DNA from: Woeseiaceae bacterium
GTDB lineage: Bacteria > Pseudomonadota > Gammaproteobacteria > Steroidobacterales > Woeseiaceae
Direction of reading: 5' to 3'
DNA length: 64,000 nucleotides
Assembly (NCBI GenBank): GCA_021773035.1
Contig: JAJFKU010000038.1
Coordinates: forward strand, 62,001-126,000
Part shown: in pieces, positions 45,692 to 55,675 of the stretch
Numbering within the stretch: the stretch's first letter is position 1
Layout of the letters: every line of letters begins with the position of its first letter
Notes under the pieces: generated by a model
Databases searched by the model: none
What the model was told of the DNA's origin: nothing
The model's input: the letters and a program-made list of their open reading frames with translations, nothing else
Made by a program: the position numbers and the translations under genes

Positions 45692-47737
45692 TTACTCCGG
45701 AATGCCCATTCCCTCCGCCCGCAGCGAGTGGATTTCGTCGCGCAGCTTCGCCGCCAGCTCGAATTCGAGGTCGCGGGCCGCTTTGAGCATCTGTTTTTCG
45801 AGCTTTGCCGCCTTTTTCATCATCTGTTCGGGCGCCAGGACCTCGTACTTGGACTTGCCGTCCGCAACCTTGCCCCTGGCGGATTTGCCCGACGGGTAAG
45901 CGGCTTCCATGATGTCCGATACCTTCTTGATGATCGAGGCAGGTACGATGCCGTGTTTTTTGTTGTGTTCAATCTGACGCTCGCGACGGCGATCCGTTTC
46001 GTTGATAGCCCTCTCCATCGAGCCGGTCATATTGTCTGCATACAGTATCGCCCTGCCGTTAACGTTTCTTGCCGCTCTGCCAATGGTCTGGATCAATGAG
46101 CGATCGGAGCGCAGGAAACCCTCCTTGTCGGCATCGAGAATCGCGACCAGTGACACCTCCGGCATATCCAGACCCTCACGCAGCAGGTTGATGCCGACGA
46201 GGACGTCGAAAGCGCCCAGACGAAGGTCGCGAATGATCTCCGTTCGCTCGACGGTGCCGATATCCGAATGCAGGTAGCGCACCCGGATGCCGTGATCGGC
46301 CAGGTACTCCGTCAGATCCTCCGCCATGCGTTTCGTCAGTGTCGTGATCAGTACGCGTTCGTTCACCGCCACGCGCTTGTTGATCTCCGAGAGCACGTCG
46401 TCAACCTGTGTTTTTGCCGGCCGTACTTCCAGTGCCGGATCGACCAGCCCGGTCGGTCGAACCAGTAGTTCGACGACGTTATCGCTAAATTCGCCCTCGT
46501 ATTTTCCCGGCGTTGCCGAAACGTAAATCGTCTGCGGCGAATGCCCCTCGAATTCGTCGAAACGCAGGGGCCGGTTATCCAGCGCCGACGGCAGACGGAA
46601 ACCATAGCGGACCAGGGTCTCCTTGCGCGATCGGTCACCTTTGTACATGCCGCCCAACTGCGGAATCGTGACGTGGCTTTCGTCGACCACGAGGATCGCA
46701 TTATCCGGCACGTAGTCGAACAGGCACGGCGGCGGCTCGCCGGGTTCGCGACCGGACAGATAGCGCGAATAGTTCTCGATACCGCTGCAGTAACCGAGCT
46801 CTCTTATCATCTCTAAATCAAATAAGGTTCGCTGCTCAAGTCTTTGAGCTTCAAGTAGTTTATCGTTCTCTCTTAGGTACTTCAGGCGTGGTTTGAGCTC
46901 CGCCTTGATGTGCTCACAGGCCTCCAGCAAACGCTCGCGAGGGGTCACGTAATGAGACTTCGGAAAGATCGTCAGTCGCGGCACCCGCCGCACGACCTCG
47001 CCGGTCAGCGGATCGAAATACGACAGCGACTCAATCTCGTCGTCGAACAGTTCGATGCGGACCGCATCACGCTCTGACTCCGCCGGGAAGACATCAATAA
47101 CGTCTCCGCGCACCCGGTACGTTCCCTGTGACAGTTCGACCTCGTTTCGGGTGTACTGCAATTCGGCGAGGCGTCGCAGCAAACCGCGCTGATCGATTCT
47201 GTCGCCACGATCCAGATGCATCACCATGCTGAAGTAAGCCTCGGGATCGCCCAGACCGTAGATGGCTGACACCGTGGCAACGATGATGACATCCGGTCTT
47301 TCGATCAAAGCCTTGGTCGCGGACAAGCGCATCTGCTCGATGTGCTGATTGACGGACGCATCCTTCTCTATAAAGGTGTCCGAACTCGGCACATAGGCCT
47401 CGGGCTGGTAGTAGTCGTAGTAGGAAACGAAGTACTCGACCGCGTTGTTTGGAAAGAACTCGCGCATTTCGCCGTACAGCTGCGCGGCAAGCGTCTTGTT
47501 GGGGGCCAGAACAATCGCCGGACGCTGCAGGCGCTCGATAACGTTCGCCACGGTGAAGGTCTTTCCGGAACCGGTAACGCCCAGCAGTGTCTGCCGGGCC
47601 AGGCCGTCGTTCAGGCCCTCGATCAATCCCTTGATCGCGCCAACCTGATCGCCGGCCGGATCGAATTTCGAGACCAGGGTCAGTCGATCGCGGTCATCGC
47701 TGAGTCTATTGGGAAGGTCGAGGCTTTCACGTACCAT
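45692..47737 (-). CDS. uvrB: Excinuclease ABC subunit B
   Basis: UvrB is the damage-verifying helicase-like core of nucleotide excision repair. The 681-residue protein has Walker [20 protein letters not shown], the beta-hairpin [29 protein letters not shown] (DEAD-like box), helicase motifs [19 protein letters not shown] and [10 protein letters not shown], and the C-terminal UVR motif for UvrA/UvrC contact. Length is normal. No LexA box was recognised in the 39-base gap to the divergent aminotransferase gene, so SOS control is not shown. Confidence 0.97.
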   Translation of the reverse strand: MVRESLDLPNRLSDDRDRLTLVSKFDPAGDQVGAIKGLIEGLNDGLARQTLLGVTGSGKTFTVANVIERLQRPAIVLAPNKTLAAQLYGEMREFFPNNAVEYFVSYYDYYQPEAYVPSSDTFIEKDASVNQHIEQMRLSATKALIERPDVIIVATVSAIYGLGDPEAYFSMVMHLDRGDRIDQRGLLRRLAELQYTRNEVELSQGTYRVRGDVIDVFPAESERDAVRIELFDDEIESLSYFDPLTGEVVRRVPRLTIFPKSHYVTPRERLLEACEHIKAELKPRLKYLRENDKLLEAQRLEQRTLFDLEMIRELGYCSGIENYSRYLSGREPGEPPPCLFDYVPDNAILVVDESHVTIPQLGGMYKGDRSRKETLVRYGFRLPSALDNRPLRFDEFEGHSPQTIYVSATPGKYEGEFSDNVVELLVRPTGLVDPALEVRPAKTQVDDVLSEINKRVAVNERVLITTLTKRMAEDLTEYLADHGIRVRYLHSDIGTVERTEIIRDLRLGAFDVLVGINLLREGLDMPEVSLVAILDADKEGFLRSDRSLIQTIGRAARNVNGRAILYADNMTGSMERAINETDRRRERQIEHNKKHGIVPASIIKKVSDIMEAAYPSGKSARGKVADGKSKYEVLAPEQMMKKAAKLEKQMLKAARDLEFELAAKLRDEIHSLRAEGMGIPE

Positions 47738-47776
47738 TGTTAGCTGTTCCGTTATGCGTTTTTAAGAGGCAACCGA

Positions 47777-48961
47777 GTGAGTTTATCAGTTTCTAAAAGA
47801 ATGGCAGCTATCCGACCGTCGCCGACGGGTGCCGTTCTGGCCCTGGCGACCGAGCTGCGGGCCGCGGGTCGTGACATTATCAGCCTCGGCGCCGGAGAGC
47901 CTGACTTCGATACGCCACAGCCTATTAAGGACGCGGCGAAAAGGGCTATTGACGACGGTGCTACCAAGTACACGCCGATCGACGGTACGGCCGAGCTGAA
48001 AGCCGCGATCCAGCTAAAATTCCGGCAGGAAAACCAGCTCAGCTACAAGACTTCGCAGATTGTCGTTTCCAGCGGCGCCAAGCAATGCCTGTTCAATTTG
48101 TGCATGGGCCTGTTGGGACCCGGAGACGAGGCAATAATTCCCTCGCCTTACTGGGTCTCCTACCCCGACATGGTGCGTCTCGCCGGAGCAGAGCCCGTCA
48201 TCGTTGCCGCGGGTATCGAGCAGGACTTCAAGATCACGCCTGAGCAGCTGGCAGCAGCAATATCCGACAAGACCCGGCTACTGATACTGAATAGTCCCAG
48301 CAACCCGACCGGGGCCAGTTATTCGAAAGCAGAGCTGCAGGCGCTGGGAGCAACGCTCGCTGCTCACCCGCAGATCGTTGTTGTCGCTGACGACATCTAC
48401 GAACACATCCAATGGGGTGACGAGGCCTTCATAAGCTTCGCGGCCGCCTGCCCCGAGCTGTTTGACCGCACCGTGACGATAAACGGCGTGTCCAAGGCCT
48501 ACGCGATGACGGGCTGGCGTATTGGCTACGCTGCGGGCCCTCAAGCGCTCATTTCCGCCATGAAGACCATTCAGAGCCAGAGCACGTCCAATCCCTGCAG
48601 CGTGTCGCAGATAGCGGCCCAGGCTGCCCTGCTGGGGGATCAGGTTCCAGTCCGGCAAATGACACGGGCCTACAAGGAACGGCACGACTACGTGGTTGCT
48701 GCGCTGAACGCTATCGAGGGCTTCCAATGCCGCAGCGGCGAAGGCACGTTCTACGCGTTTCCGCGGGTCACGGGGGCCTTACAGGCGCTGGGCCTCGGCA
48801 GCGATGCCGATCTGGTTGAGCGGCTGATCAAGGAGGCCGACGTCGCCTGTGTACCGGGCTCGGCGTTTGGCGCGCCGGGCTATATACGGCTGTCGTTTGC
48901 CTGCTCGATGGAGACGCTCAAAGAGGCGATCAATCGTATAAAACGCGTGGTCTTGGCTTGA
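47777..48961 (+). CDS. Class I/II pyridoxal aminotransferase, aspartate transaminase type Ib
   Basis: A 394-residue aspartate aminotransferase of the Ib subgroup. Motifs: LGAGEPDFDTP near residue 40, KYTPIDGTAELKAAI, NSPSNPTGASYS, DDIYEHIQW, and the PLP lysine in GVSKAYAMTGWRIGYAAGP; the substrate Arg is in YIRLSFACS. It interconverts aspartate/oxaloacetate and glutamate/2-oxoglutarate, feeding the lysine and methionine routes; prephenate transamination is a possible alternative. The start is GTG. It is divergent from uvrB. Confidence 0.92.
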   Translation: MSLSVSKRMAAIRPSPTGAVLALATELRAAGRDIISLGAGEPDFDTPQPIKDAAKRAIDDGATKYTPIDGTAELKAAIQLKFRQENQLSYKTSQIVVSSGAKQCLFNLCMGLLGPGDEAIIPSPYWVSYPDMVRLAGAEPVIVAAGIEQDFKITPEQLAAAISDKTRLLILNSPSNPTGASYSKAELQALGATLAAHPQIVVVADDIYEHIQWGDEAFISFAAACPELFDRTVTINGVSKAYAMTGWRIGYAAGPQALISAMKTIQSQSTSNPCSVSQIAAQAALLGDQVPVRQMTRAYKERHDYVVAALNAIEGFQCRSGEGTFYAFPRVTGALQALGLGSDADLVERLIKEADVACVPGSAFGAPGYIRLSFACSMETLKEAINRIKRVVLA

Positions 48962-49015
48962 CTTCGGGCGGTCCCTGAACCAGAATCTCGGCCGCACCTA
49001 ACGGTGACGACCTAT

Positions 49016-49091
49016 TCCCCGATAGCTCAGTTGGTAGAGCGATTGACTGTTAATCAATTGGTCCCTGGTTCGAGTCCGGGTCGGGGAGCCA
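49016..49091 (+). tRNA. tRNA-Asn (GTT anticodon)
   Basis: A 76-base cloverleaf: acceptor TCCCCGA/TCGGGGA, D-arm GCTCAGTTGGTAGAGC, anticodon stem ATTGA/TCAAT with loop CTGTTAA (anticodon GTT), T-arm CCTGGTTCGAGTCCGGG, and encoded GCCA end. It is closely followed by a rho-independent terminator. Confidence 0.98.
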
Positions 49092-49098
49092 AATTCAA

Positions 49099-49127
49099 GA
49101 AAGGCCTTCAACTGAAGGCCTTTTTTT
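49099..49127 (+). terminator. Terminator after tRNA-Asn
   Basis: AAAGGCCTTCA pairs with TGAAGGCCTTT around a short loop, followed by seven T (49121-49127). A clean rho-independent terminator eight bases after the tRNA; the palindromic stem may also serve the convergent J-domain gene. Confidence 0.93.
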
Positions 49128-49151
49128 GTCGGCCGTGACAGCCTAGACCGC

Positions 49152-49886
49152 CTACGCCTGGCTGGAAACAAAGCCCCCAACCGATCGCATAAAGCGCAAT
49201 GTCGTGAACGAAACCCCGGCAACGCACACGGTCTCCCAGCCGCGGCGTTCGAATACGGAGTGGGTCACATCAGCCACCGCCTCAAGCACGTCGCTAACGA
49301 TCTTGATACGCTGCCCCCGCTTAAGATCGCGGGCCGTCACGAGACACAAACCGTTTAACGATATGTCTTCCATTCGCCCTTTAAACCCCATCCGCTGTGG
49401 CCAGTGGGTGTAAAACACGACGGACTGATTTTTATCGATCCTGGCGACGGAGCGCTGGCACGCGGATTCGAGGCGCTGGCTTTTCGCTACCGCCAATGGA
49501 CTGTGGCAAGAAGCACAGCACGCGTCCTGGTCGATGATTTCGCCGCACGCGTGTGGCAATCCGCAAAAGACACACTCCCGGAACGGGTCCGGGACTCCAA
49601 TCGGAGACATCGCCGGCTCATCCACGAGTGACTGCTCGGGGATACCGGTCGCGATCCGCGTCCTAAGGTCGAGGTACGCATCGTACTCGGCACGCTGCTC
49701 GGCGTTGCTGAGCACGGCATATGCCTCGTTGATCAGGGCAGCCGTTTCAGTATCTCCACCCAGGTCGGGGTGGTGCCTGAGTTTTTGCATCAGTGTTCGA
49801 TACGTCGAACGGATGATTTCCAGCGGAGCATCATGGCTAACGTGAAGAATTTTGTAGTAGTCGCGTTTCTCGGTTGACGCAGTCAT
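49152..49886 (-). CDS. J-domain / zinc-ribbon / PilZ-like fusion protein
   Basis: A 244-residue protein with three parts. Residues 8-72 are a DnaJ J-domain with the HPD tripeptide (39-41), which stimulates DnaK-type ATPases. The middle (about 105-135) has C-x2-C and CC-x2-C cysteines (CVFCG and CCASC) fit for a zinc ribbon. The C-terminal part has RMGFKGRMEDISLNGLCLVT, resembling the PilZ R-x-R and D-x-S-x2-G elements that bind cyclic di-GMP. The combination suggests chaperone recruitment controlled by c-di-GMP, but neither zinc nor nucleotide binding is proven. It is convergent with tRNA-Asn. Confidence 0.8.
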   Translation of the reverse strand: MTASTEKRDYYKILHVSHDAPLEIIRSTYRTLMQKLRHHPDLGGDTETAALINEAYAVLSNAEQRAEYDAYLDLRTRIATGIPEQSLVDEPAMSPIGVPDPFRECVFCGLPHACGEIIDQDACCASCHSPLAVAKSQRLESACQRSVARIDKNQSVVFYTHWPQRMGFKGRMEDISLNGLCLVTARDLKRGQRIKIVSDVLEAVADVTHSVFERRGWETVCVAGVSFTTLRFMRSVGGFVSSQA

Positions 49887-49935
49887 AGCACTGTGTCGGC
49901 ATATGACTGCTATTCTTTATCTTTCTGCTGGGTCT

Positions 49936-50106
49936 AAAACGCTCAAAGGTGCCAAGAGAGTCGGCCATTGATTTCGCGCCATATTGAAGCAAGGTCGGTG
50001 TTTCAACATCATCCGCGTTACATGCCGGTGATTCCAGATATAGATGCAGGCGCTCCACAGGATCTGCAAAATCGGCAATACCGAAATAATCACCGGCGAT
50101 CAGTGG
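49936..50106 (-). pseudogene. Remnant of a second Atxe2-like S9 isopeptidase
   Basis: After a TAG at 50107-50109 the minus strand encodes a 57-codon fragment that reads DYFGIADFADPVERLHLYLE then SPACNADDVETPTLLQYGAK and SMADSLGTFERF. A 28-residue part of it (from SPA to GTF) aligns without gaps to the C-terminal part of the intact peptidase just upstream, sharing P, D, TP and GT at matching places, and matches S9/Atxe2 peptidases in general (NAD...TPxLLQ). The sequence on both sides loses the likeness. It is probably what remains of a tandem isopeptidase copy. The rest of the 336-base gap (49887-50222) holds nothing recognised. Confidence 0.65.
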
Positions 50107-50222
50107 CTATATGGTGTCATCAGGCTTCCCTGGAGAGGCGAACATTACTGCCGCCTTGAAACGATTCGTGCGCGTCACCGTGGTCGAGAGTAGTACCAGT
50201 TACGCATAACTCCAGGCCAAGT

Positions 50223-52715
50223 CTATTGACAGACCACGACATCGATATCCATCGCATCGTCGTCGTTCGCAGCCGTCTGTGAATTGAGCCACTCTCGGTA
50301 GCGAGCGCGGTTGGCTTTCTCCGCGTCAGCTCTTTTTCGTGCAGCAATCGCGGCCGGAACGCTTTTCTCCTGCTGCTCACGCAGTTTGTGCCAGCGCTTG
50401 TATTGATCGGCCTTGGCCGGGTCCAGGTCCTCCTCGTCCTTTAGCCAGAAGGAAAACCAATCCACATTCCCTTGCTGGGAAGATAGTCTATGGGCAGGTT
50501 TCATGATCTGGTGAGAAGCATCGTTAAAGACGAAATACTCTACGGGTTTGTGCTGACGTCTCAAGAACGCGTACGTCCCCCACCATGAAGACAAATTATT
50601 TTCGTACTGTTCATATCTCAACGGCGTTTTTAGCCGATCCAAATGCAGCGTCGGATTGTTGGCTACCCAGCTATCCAATTCACCTCCCCACGGTACAACT
50701 CCTCCGGCGATTTCCTCGATGTGTGCCATGCCCGGAGCCCGCGCTCCGAACTGATTTACATATCCGAATACACCAATGTTATACGAGTCGGCGATTGTTG
50801 CTGCTGCGATCGGGTATTCTGAATGCAGGAGCATCTGCTGTACATCCAGACCGGTCGCGCTCCAGCCGATCAATCCAACCTTTTCCCGTTCGATCAAACC
50901 CGATACATCCATATGATCAATAGCAGCTTCAAAACCCTTTTGGTAGTGAAGCCTACTGTTCCTGTCCTGCGGCGCCTCCAGATTCTGCATTTGCAGCACT
51001 ACCATCCCATTGTTGGCCAAGGCTTGGGCGGCGAAAGCACTGGCCACATCATTTGGACCATCTATGAGGAATTGCTTTGGATAGAATCCATGGGTCTGGA
51101 TTACCAGCGGATATTTTTTTCCCTCTTCGAGATTCGGAGGATAGACAATTCCGCCTTGCCAATGCCGTCCGGTTTGATCCTCCCAGTTAGTTGCCACCAC
51201 TTTCCCAAAGGTCAGATTTCGAAACAGAGGGTTGAAGTCTGAAATAACTCTCTTTCTTTCAGTAATATTGTCGGTTGCCATTAATTCAGGAGGGATATTG
51301 GCATCTTGCTGTATGGCAATATCGAGGCGATCGTTGTTATCTGGCGACCTTTCCGATAACGGCGCGGTCAGTTGAACCCAAAGACCGTTCTTTTTCTCAA
51401 AATACGTATCGGGCAAGTTTTCCCGCTTCGCCAATTGTTCGATTTTCAACAATCCTGTGGAGTCTATCGAAAACCCGAAAAACCGGCCGCCTGAAGTACC
51501 GCTGTTTGCAATCGCCCCCGGTCCAAGTACGGATTCTTTCGCAGCATGATCGATGATATGAGTAATGAATCCGGTATTCAGATTATATTCCACCGTTGAA
51601 AACTTCTGGTGGCGGCCTTTGTTTTCCTTGGCATCCGCACTATCAAGAGGCAAAGCGGTGTTGGCCAAAATTACGCTGGCACTATCTGGCAACCAAAGAG
51701 CACCAACTTGACCCGCAACCCACAGGCCCGTTGGCGCATCAAAAACAGGTCTTATGCTGGCATTCGAAATATCGATAAGACCGTACTGAGTTGTCAGGTC
51801 CTCCCTCGGCATCATAGTGTCTTCATCAAATCCTTCCAGCGCAATTCTCCCGAAGTCACTCTTTAGATGATCATAACCGTCGAGCCAATGCCTGGGAGGA
51901 TTGTTGCGCGCAGTAACGACAACGGCTTTGCCACCATTTGGGGACAGCCATATGTTTGGTTGAAAAAAGCCCTTGTAGACTTGCCCAACAGCTTGTGAGT
52001 GGCCGGGCCGACCGATTGTCTGAATGTAGTATTGAACCGCTGGTTCCGGATATTCCCAATCTGGATTTACAATGTGATTTATATTCCGAACACCGGCAAG
52101 GTAACTCGTTTTGTCGCCATCTTCGTTGCGCCTTGAAACTGATGATGCATAAAGAATTTTCTGCGAAGTACTATTGAGCGCGAAACGCGTAACGGAACGT
52201 GGGTGGTTCGTGAGCTTCTGTATATGGTTGGAATTTATATCAAGCTTATAGACCTGCCCGGAGGTATCACCGTCTTGAGGATCAAACCAGCCAATAAAAG
52301 CCAAGGCTTGACTATCGTCAACCCAGGCTAATTGTTGAAAGGCAGCTTCATTAAGGGATGTGGAGACCCGTACTAGAACGCGACCCTTGGGAAAGTCAGA
52401 CTTTCCCTTACTATTGTCTGTCTCATTTACGAATGCCAGTACCTCATCTGACTGATATAAGATGAGAGTGTAGTCATTTTTTCCAGTGGCGAGGTTGCCC
52501 TTTCTGGTTGCTATCGCAAAGTACTTGCGATCGGGCGACACCTGTATTTTCGGCGCATAAATCGAGGAATACCGTACATCCGGATCAATAATTCTGGTCA
52601 TTTCGATGGAGTCTTCAACCATGAAGGTCCTTTTGCTTTCAGTTAACTGGCCCGCGGCAGCTTGGTCAAAAGTGGCAAGCGCAATAGCGAACAATATTAT
52701 GACTCTGGCAAACAT
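50223..52715 (-). CDS. S9 prolyl-oligopeptidase family, Atxe2-like lasso peptide isopeptidase
   Basis: An 830-residue exported serine peptidase: signal peptide MFARVIILFAIALATFDQAA, beta-propeller region (about 40-480), then an alpha/beta hydrolase domain (from about 570) with the nucleophile Ser in GLIGWSATGLD and the His in NDASHQIMKPAHRLSSQQ, followed by DWFSFWLKDEEDLDPAKA. The H...PAHR...DWFxFWL pattern is typical of Atxe2-type isopeptidases, which open the macrolactam ring of lasso peptides. The ATG at 52715 gives a proper signal peptide with GGGG eight bases upstream; an in-frame ATG at 52775 would overlap the receptor gene. It follows an STN-type receptor, as in lasso-peptide clusters. 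Substrate is inferred. Confidence 0.8.
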   Translation of the reverse strand: MFARVIILFAIALATFDQAAAGQLTESKRTFMVEDSIEMTRIIDPDVRYSSIYAPKIQVSPDRKYFAIATRKGNLATGKNDYTLILYQSDEVLAFVNETDNSKGKSDFPKGRVLVRVSTSLNEAAFQQLAWVDDSQALAFIGWFDPQDGDTSGQVYKLDINSNHIQKLTNHPRSVTRFALNSTSQKILYASSVSRRNEDGDKTSYLAGVRNINHIVNPDWEYPEPAVQYYIQTIGRPGHSQAVGQVYKGFFQPNIWLSPNGGKAVVVTARNNPPRHWLDGYDHLKSDFGRIALEGFDEDTMMPREDLTTQYGLIDISNASIRPVFDAPTGLWVAGQVGALWLPDSASVILANTALPLDSADAKENKGRHQKFSTVEYNLNTGFITHIIDHAAKESVLGPGAIANSGTSGGRFFGFSIDSTGLLKIEQLAKRENLPDTYFEKKNGLWVQLTAPLSERSPDNNDRLDIAIQQDANIPPELMATDNITERKRVISDFNPLFRNLTFGKVVATNWEDQTGRHWQGGIVYPPNLEEGKKYPLVIQTHGFYPKQFLIDGPNDVASAFAAQALANNGMVVLQMQNLEAPQDRNSRLHYQKGFEAAIDHMDVSGLIEREKVGLIGWSATGLDVQQMLLHSEYPIAAATIADSYNIGVFGYVNQFGARAPGMAHIEEIAGGVVPWGGELDSWVANNPTLHLDRLKTPLRYEQYENNLSSWWGTYAFLRRQHKPVEYFVFNDASHQIMKPAHRLSSQQGNVDWFSFWLKDEEDLDPAKADQYKRWHKLREQQEKSVPAAIAARKRADAEKANRARYREWLNSQTAANDDDAMDIDVVVCQ

Positions 52716-52768
52716 GTTGCGTACCCCTGACGATTCGTGTTGGATCCACTCCATCAATCGGCGTTGGT

Positions 52769-55492
52769 CTACCATCTGCCCGAGACGTCGATTGCGAGCA
52801 ATCGACCAAGTGGGTTCGCGTTGGTCGGATCAAATCCGGTGCCACGAATATTTGCCACCAGTGGGGGGGCTTTATCGAATAAGTTCTGCGCTGAGACCGT
52901 TATCGCAATGTTGCTAAAGAAGGACGACTGAATATCCGCGGCAAAGCCAATTGTGAAGTCAACCGTCGTCCACTCATCTATCATCACCGGAACTGAAGTC
53001 GTATTGTCGACATAGGCGTCGTCATAATTTACGAATACAGCGGACGTCCAATTTCCCCGCTGCCACCCAGCCCGCCCGCGAAGTGTCAGGTCTGTAGGGT
53101 TGTAGACTGTTCCTGCCACGTCAATCGACGGCGAGGTTACCGTCACTTGCCTGGAGGACTCGAAAATTTTGTTGCCGGCTATGCCAGCACTAAATTCCGC
53201 CTGGCCACTTCCCCACTCATACGACAGGTCGAAATCGAGTCCGTTCTGTTCAGTTACGGAGATGTTTTTCAGCCTCAGATCCGCGATTACTTCAGTGTCG
53301 CCGGAATCAACTCCTGCCGGAACGGCGAACGGTCCAACACGAAATATATTGAATCCATTTCCACCGATGTTAACCATGGCATCTATCTGGCTTTGTGTCG
53401 GGCCGACGGTCAATACCGGGGCGAGCACATCAACATTGTTAAAGATGCCTGGAACATTATTCGTTGCCAAATCAATTCGATTATCGTACTTGATATCGTA
53501 GAAGTTAAGGACCATTCGCAGGCCTTCCACACTTTCCGGCTCCCATTCAAGTCCGACAGTCCGAGTCGAAGCTTCCTCCGGACCCAGGTTTGGATTTCCT
53601 CCGAAAGCAACAATGGTCAGGGATCGTCCCGACGGTGAAGCCGGATCAGGCAGGTTTGCCATGACGGCTATAGAGTTTGCGTTGGAGAGATCGGAAAAAA
53701 GCGGGGCCCGAAACGACGTTCCTTGCGTTCCTCGAAACACGAGTCCCGGCGCAATCTCCCATAGCACCCCATATTTGGGATTAACGGTTGAACCGAAGTC
53801 GCTATAGTCATCGAATCGTACAGATGCGGAGAGCTCTAGTCTCTCGACGGCAGCGATTTTATTTGCGGCCCCCATTAAAGGAATATTCACTTCGCCGAAC
53901 GCCGAACTTATATCCCTTTCGCCTGCGAAGCTTGTCGTCTGTGCGCCGGGCGGCCCATTTTTTGCTTCAAACTCCTGGCTTCTTGACGAAACGCCAAACG
54001 CCCCTCGTACTGCGCCCGCCGGCACAGAAAATATGGGGCCGTCCAGAATACCCTCAACGTACCACATATCGGACTTATTACCGGGGGCGGTAATTGTTGT
54101 TGCTCCTGCGGCTGTTGTCGTACCTATTGAGTCTATGCTTGTTTCACTAACCCCCAGATTGAGTCTGGCCTCCCACGCGTTTCCGATTGACATGCTAACG
54201 CCCAGATTGCCACCATATTGTTCATTCGATACTTCCGACAATCTGGTCGATAGAACACCGCTCGACAGGGCTGAGCCGAAAACATCAGTGCTTCGGTCCG
54301 CGTAAAACCCCTCCACAGACAACGACATTGAGGCAGTGAGTTCCTGGCGGATCGTTGTGAATACGCTTTGCCGGTCTGTGGCTGGCAGTAAGTCGTATGG
54401 CAATGCAGGCGCATTCATCGAAAATTTCCGCTCGATTGCCTCAAGGTTGTCATTCGAAAATAACTCATAGGACACCAGGGCATTGCCGCTTGACCATGAA
54501 GTACCGGCGGTCCCGCTCAGCCTTTGGTCGGTATAGCCACTTTCGCTTGTCCCTGCGTATCGTCCAGTAAGCTCTACGCCATCGAAATCTGTTCGCAGAA
54601 TAATGTTGACAACCCCGGCCACCGCGTCCGATCCGTATATTGCCGACGCGCCGTCAGTCAGTACTTCAATCCTTTCGACTGCTGTAAGCGGTATTAGTGA
54701 TGCGTCGAAGTAGGCTCCAGTGTCGGAATTCGAAACCCTCCGGCCGTTTACCAGCGTCAGGGTCGTGCCACTTCCCAAGCCTCGAAGATTTATAGTCGTT
54801 CCACGCCCAAGTGTCATGGAGTCGCGTCCGGCATCGAAGATATTCAGGTTGTTTCCCGAGTTCGCACCGCCGCTAAAGTTTTGAGGAATCTTGGAGAAAA
54901 GTCCTTCAAGAGTTGCGGCACCAGTCAGCTTGATTGCCGCCTGATCAAAGATCAGCACCGGAGACGGCCCGTCGGCAACTCCACGAATGTGCGATCCGAT
55001 TACGATGATTTCCTCTAATGGAGCCACAACGTCATCTTCTTTGCTATTTATCTCACTACGGCTGTTCGCCTGGGATAGTTTCGCCGACGTCTGATTCTGT
55101 GCCATCAGCACCTGACTCATCGCCGGCAGGTGCTTTCCCGGCTCCCTGGTCTCCTCGGAAGCACTCAAACTCCTGTGGATCGGACGAATAGTGGCCGTGT
55201 TGTTGTTCCCGTAAACAACCTCCAAACCGGTGTCTGCAAGCAGCGTGTCCAGTGCAACATCTTTATCCAATTCACCGACAACCTCGTTCGTTTCGACGTT
55301 TCGGACAGCCGCGTACGGAAACATGATTTGCAGCCTGGCCTGCTCAGCGTAAAGGTTTAGTCCCTTGGCAGCCGGCTGAGCGGGTATTTGAAAATCGATA
55401 ACATCGTCTGCGATGGCAATGGATGTGTGTGAGCAGCTTGCAATCGCTGCAACTATTGCAACTCGACTAATACCGGTAAATCCCTTCAACAT
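52769..55492 (-). CDS. TonB-dependent transducer/receptor with STN domain
   Basis: A 907-residue outer-membrane protein: signal peptide (MLKGFTGISRVAIVAAIASC...), STN (secretin/TonB short N-terminal) domain at about 25-95 (LQIMFPYAAVRNVETNEVVG), a linker, TonB-box-like EEIIVIGSHIRG, plug (RGLGSGTTLTLVNGRRVS, TDGASAIYGSDAVAGVVNII) and barrel with FRAP and NPNLGPEEA. The STN domain means it signals to the anti-sigma FecR on ligand binding. The start at 55492 has GGGGG upstream. Gene order sigma - FecR - receptor - peptidase on one strand suggests ligand import followed by periplasmic cleavage. Confidence 0.9.
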   Translation of the reverse strand: MLKGFTGISRVAIVAAIASCSHTSIAIADDVIDFQIPAQPAAKGLNLYAEQARLQIMFPYAAVRNVETNEVVGELDKDVALDTLLADTGLEVVYGNNNTATIRPIHRSLSASEETREPGKHLPAMSQVLMAQNQTSAKLSQANSRSEINSKEDDVVAPLEEIIVIGSHIRGVADGPSPVLIFDQAAIKLTGAATLEGLFSKIPQNFSGGANSGNNLNIFDAGRDSMTLGRGTTINLRGLGSGTTLTLVNGRRVSNSDTGAYFDASLIPLTAVERIEVLTDGASAIYGSDAVAGVVNIILRTDFDGVELTGRYAGTSESGYTDQRLSGTAGTSWSSGNALVSYELFSNDNLEAIERKFSMNAPALPYDLLPATDRQSVFTTIRQELTASMSLSVEGFYADRSTDVFGSALSSGVLSTRLSEVSNEQYGGNLGVSMSIGNAWEARLNLGVSETSIDSIGTTTAAGATTITAPGNKSDMWYVEGILDGPIFSVPAGAVRGAFGVSSRSQEFEAKNGPPGAQTTSFAGERDISSAFGEVNIPLMGAANKIAAVERLELSASVRFDDYSDFGSTVNPKYGVLWEIAPGLVFRGTQGTSFRAPLFSDLSNANSIAVMANLPDPASPSGRSLTIVAFGGNPNLGPEEASTRTVGLEWEPESVEGLRMVLNFYDIKYDNRIDLATNNVPGIFNNVDVLAPVLTVGPTQSQIDAMVNIGGNGFNIFRVGPFAVPAGVDSGDTEVIADLRLKNISVTEQNGLDFDLSYEWGSGQAEFSAGIAGNKIFESSRQVTVTSPSIDVAGTVYNPTDLTLRGRAGWQRGNWTSAVFVNYDDAYVDNTTSVPVMIDEWTTVDFTIGFAADIQSSFFSNIAITVSAQNLFDKAPPLVANIRGTGFDPTNANPLGRLLAIDVSGRW

Positions 55493-55675
55493 GGTGTTGC
55501 CCCCGTCGTATTTCATCATAACGTTTTGATGAAAAGCCTGTCCGTGGGGTATCGTGTTGCGCAACCGCCACAGCGACTTTTTCGTCTCTTGTGGGGCCTA
55601 GAACCCTGGGAAACGAAAATCCGCCAGTGCTTGATGGAAGTACTTAGTGAGGCTGTTGTATTTGGTCACATGGCG

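Noticed and set aside
47738..47776. LexA (SOS) box between uvrB and the aminotransferase gene
   Set aside because: No CTGT...ACAG spacing is present in the gap.
50120..50380. 86-codon minus-strand frame over the end of the isopeptidase gene
   Set aside because: It overlaps the isopeptidase in another frame and is Arg/Thr-rich shadow sequence.
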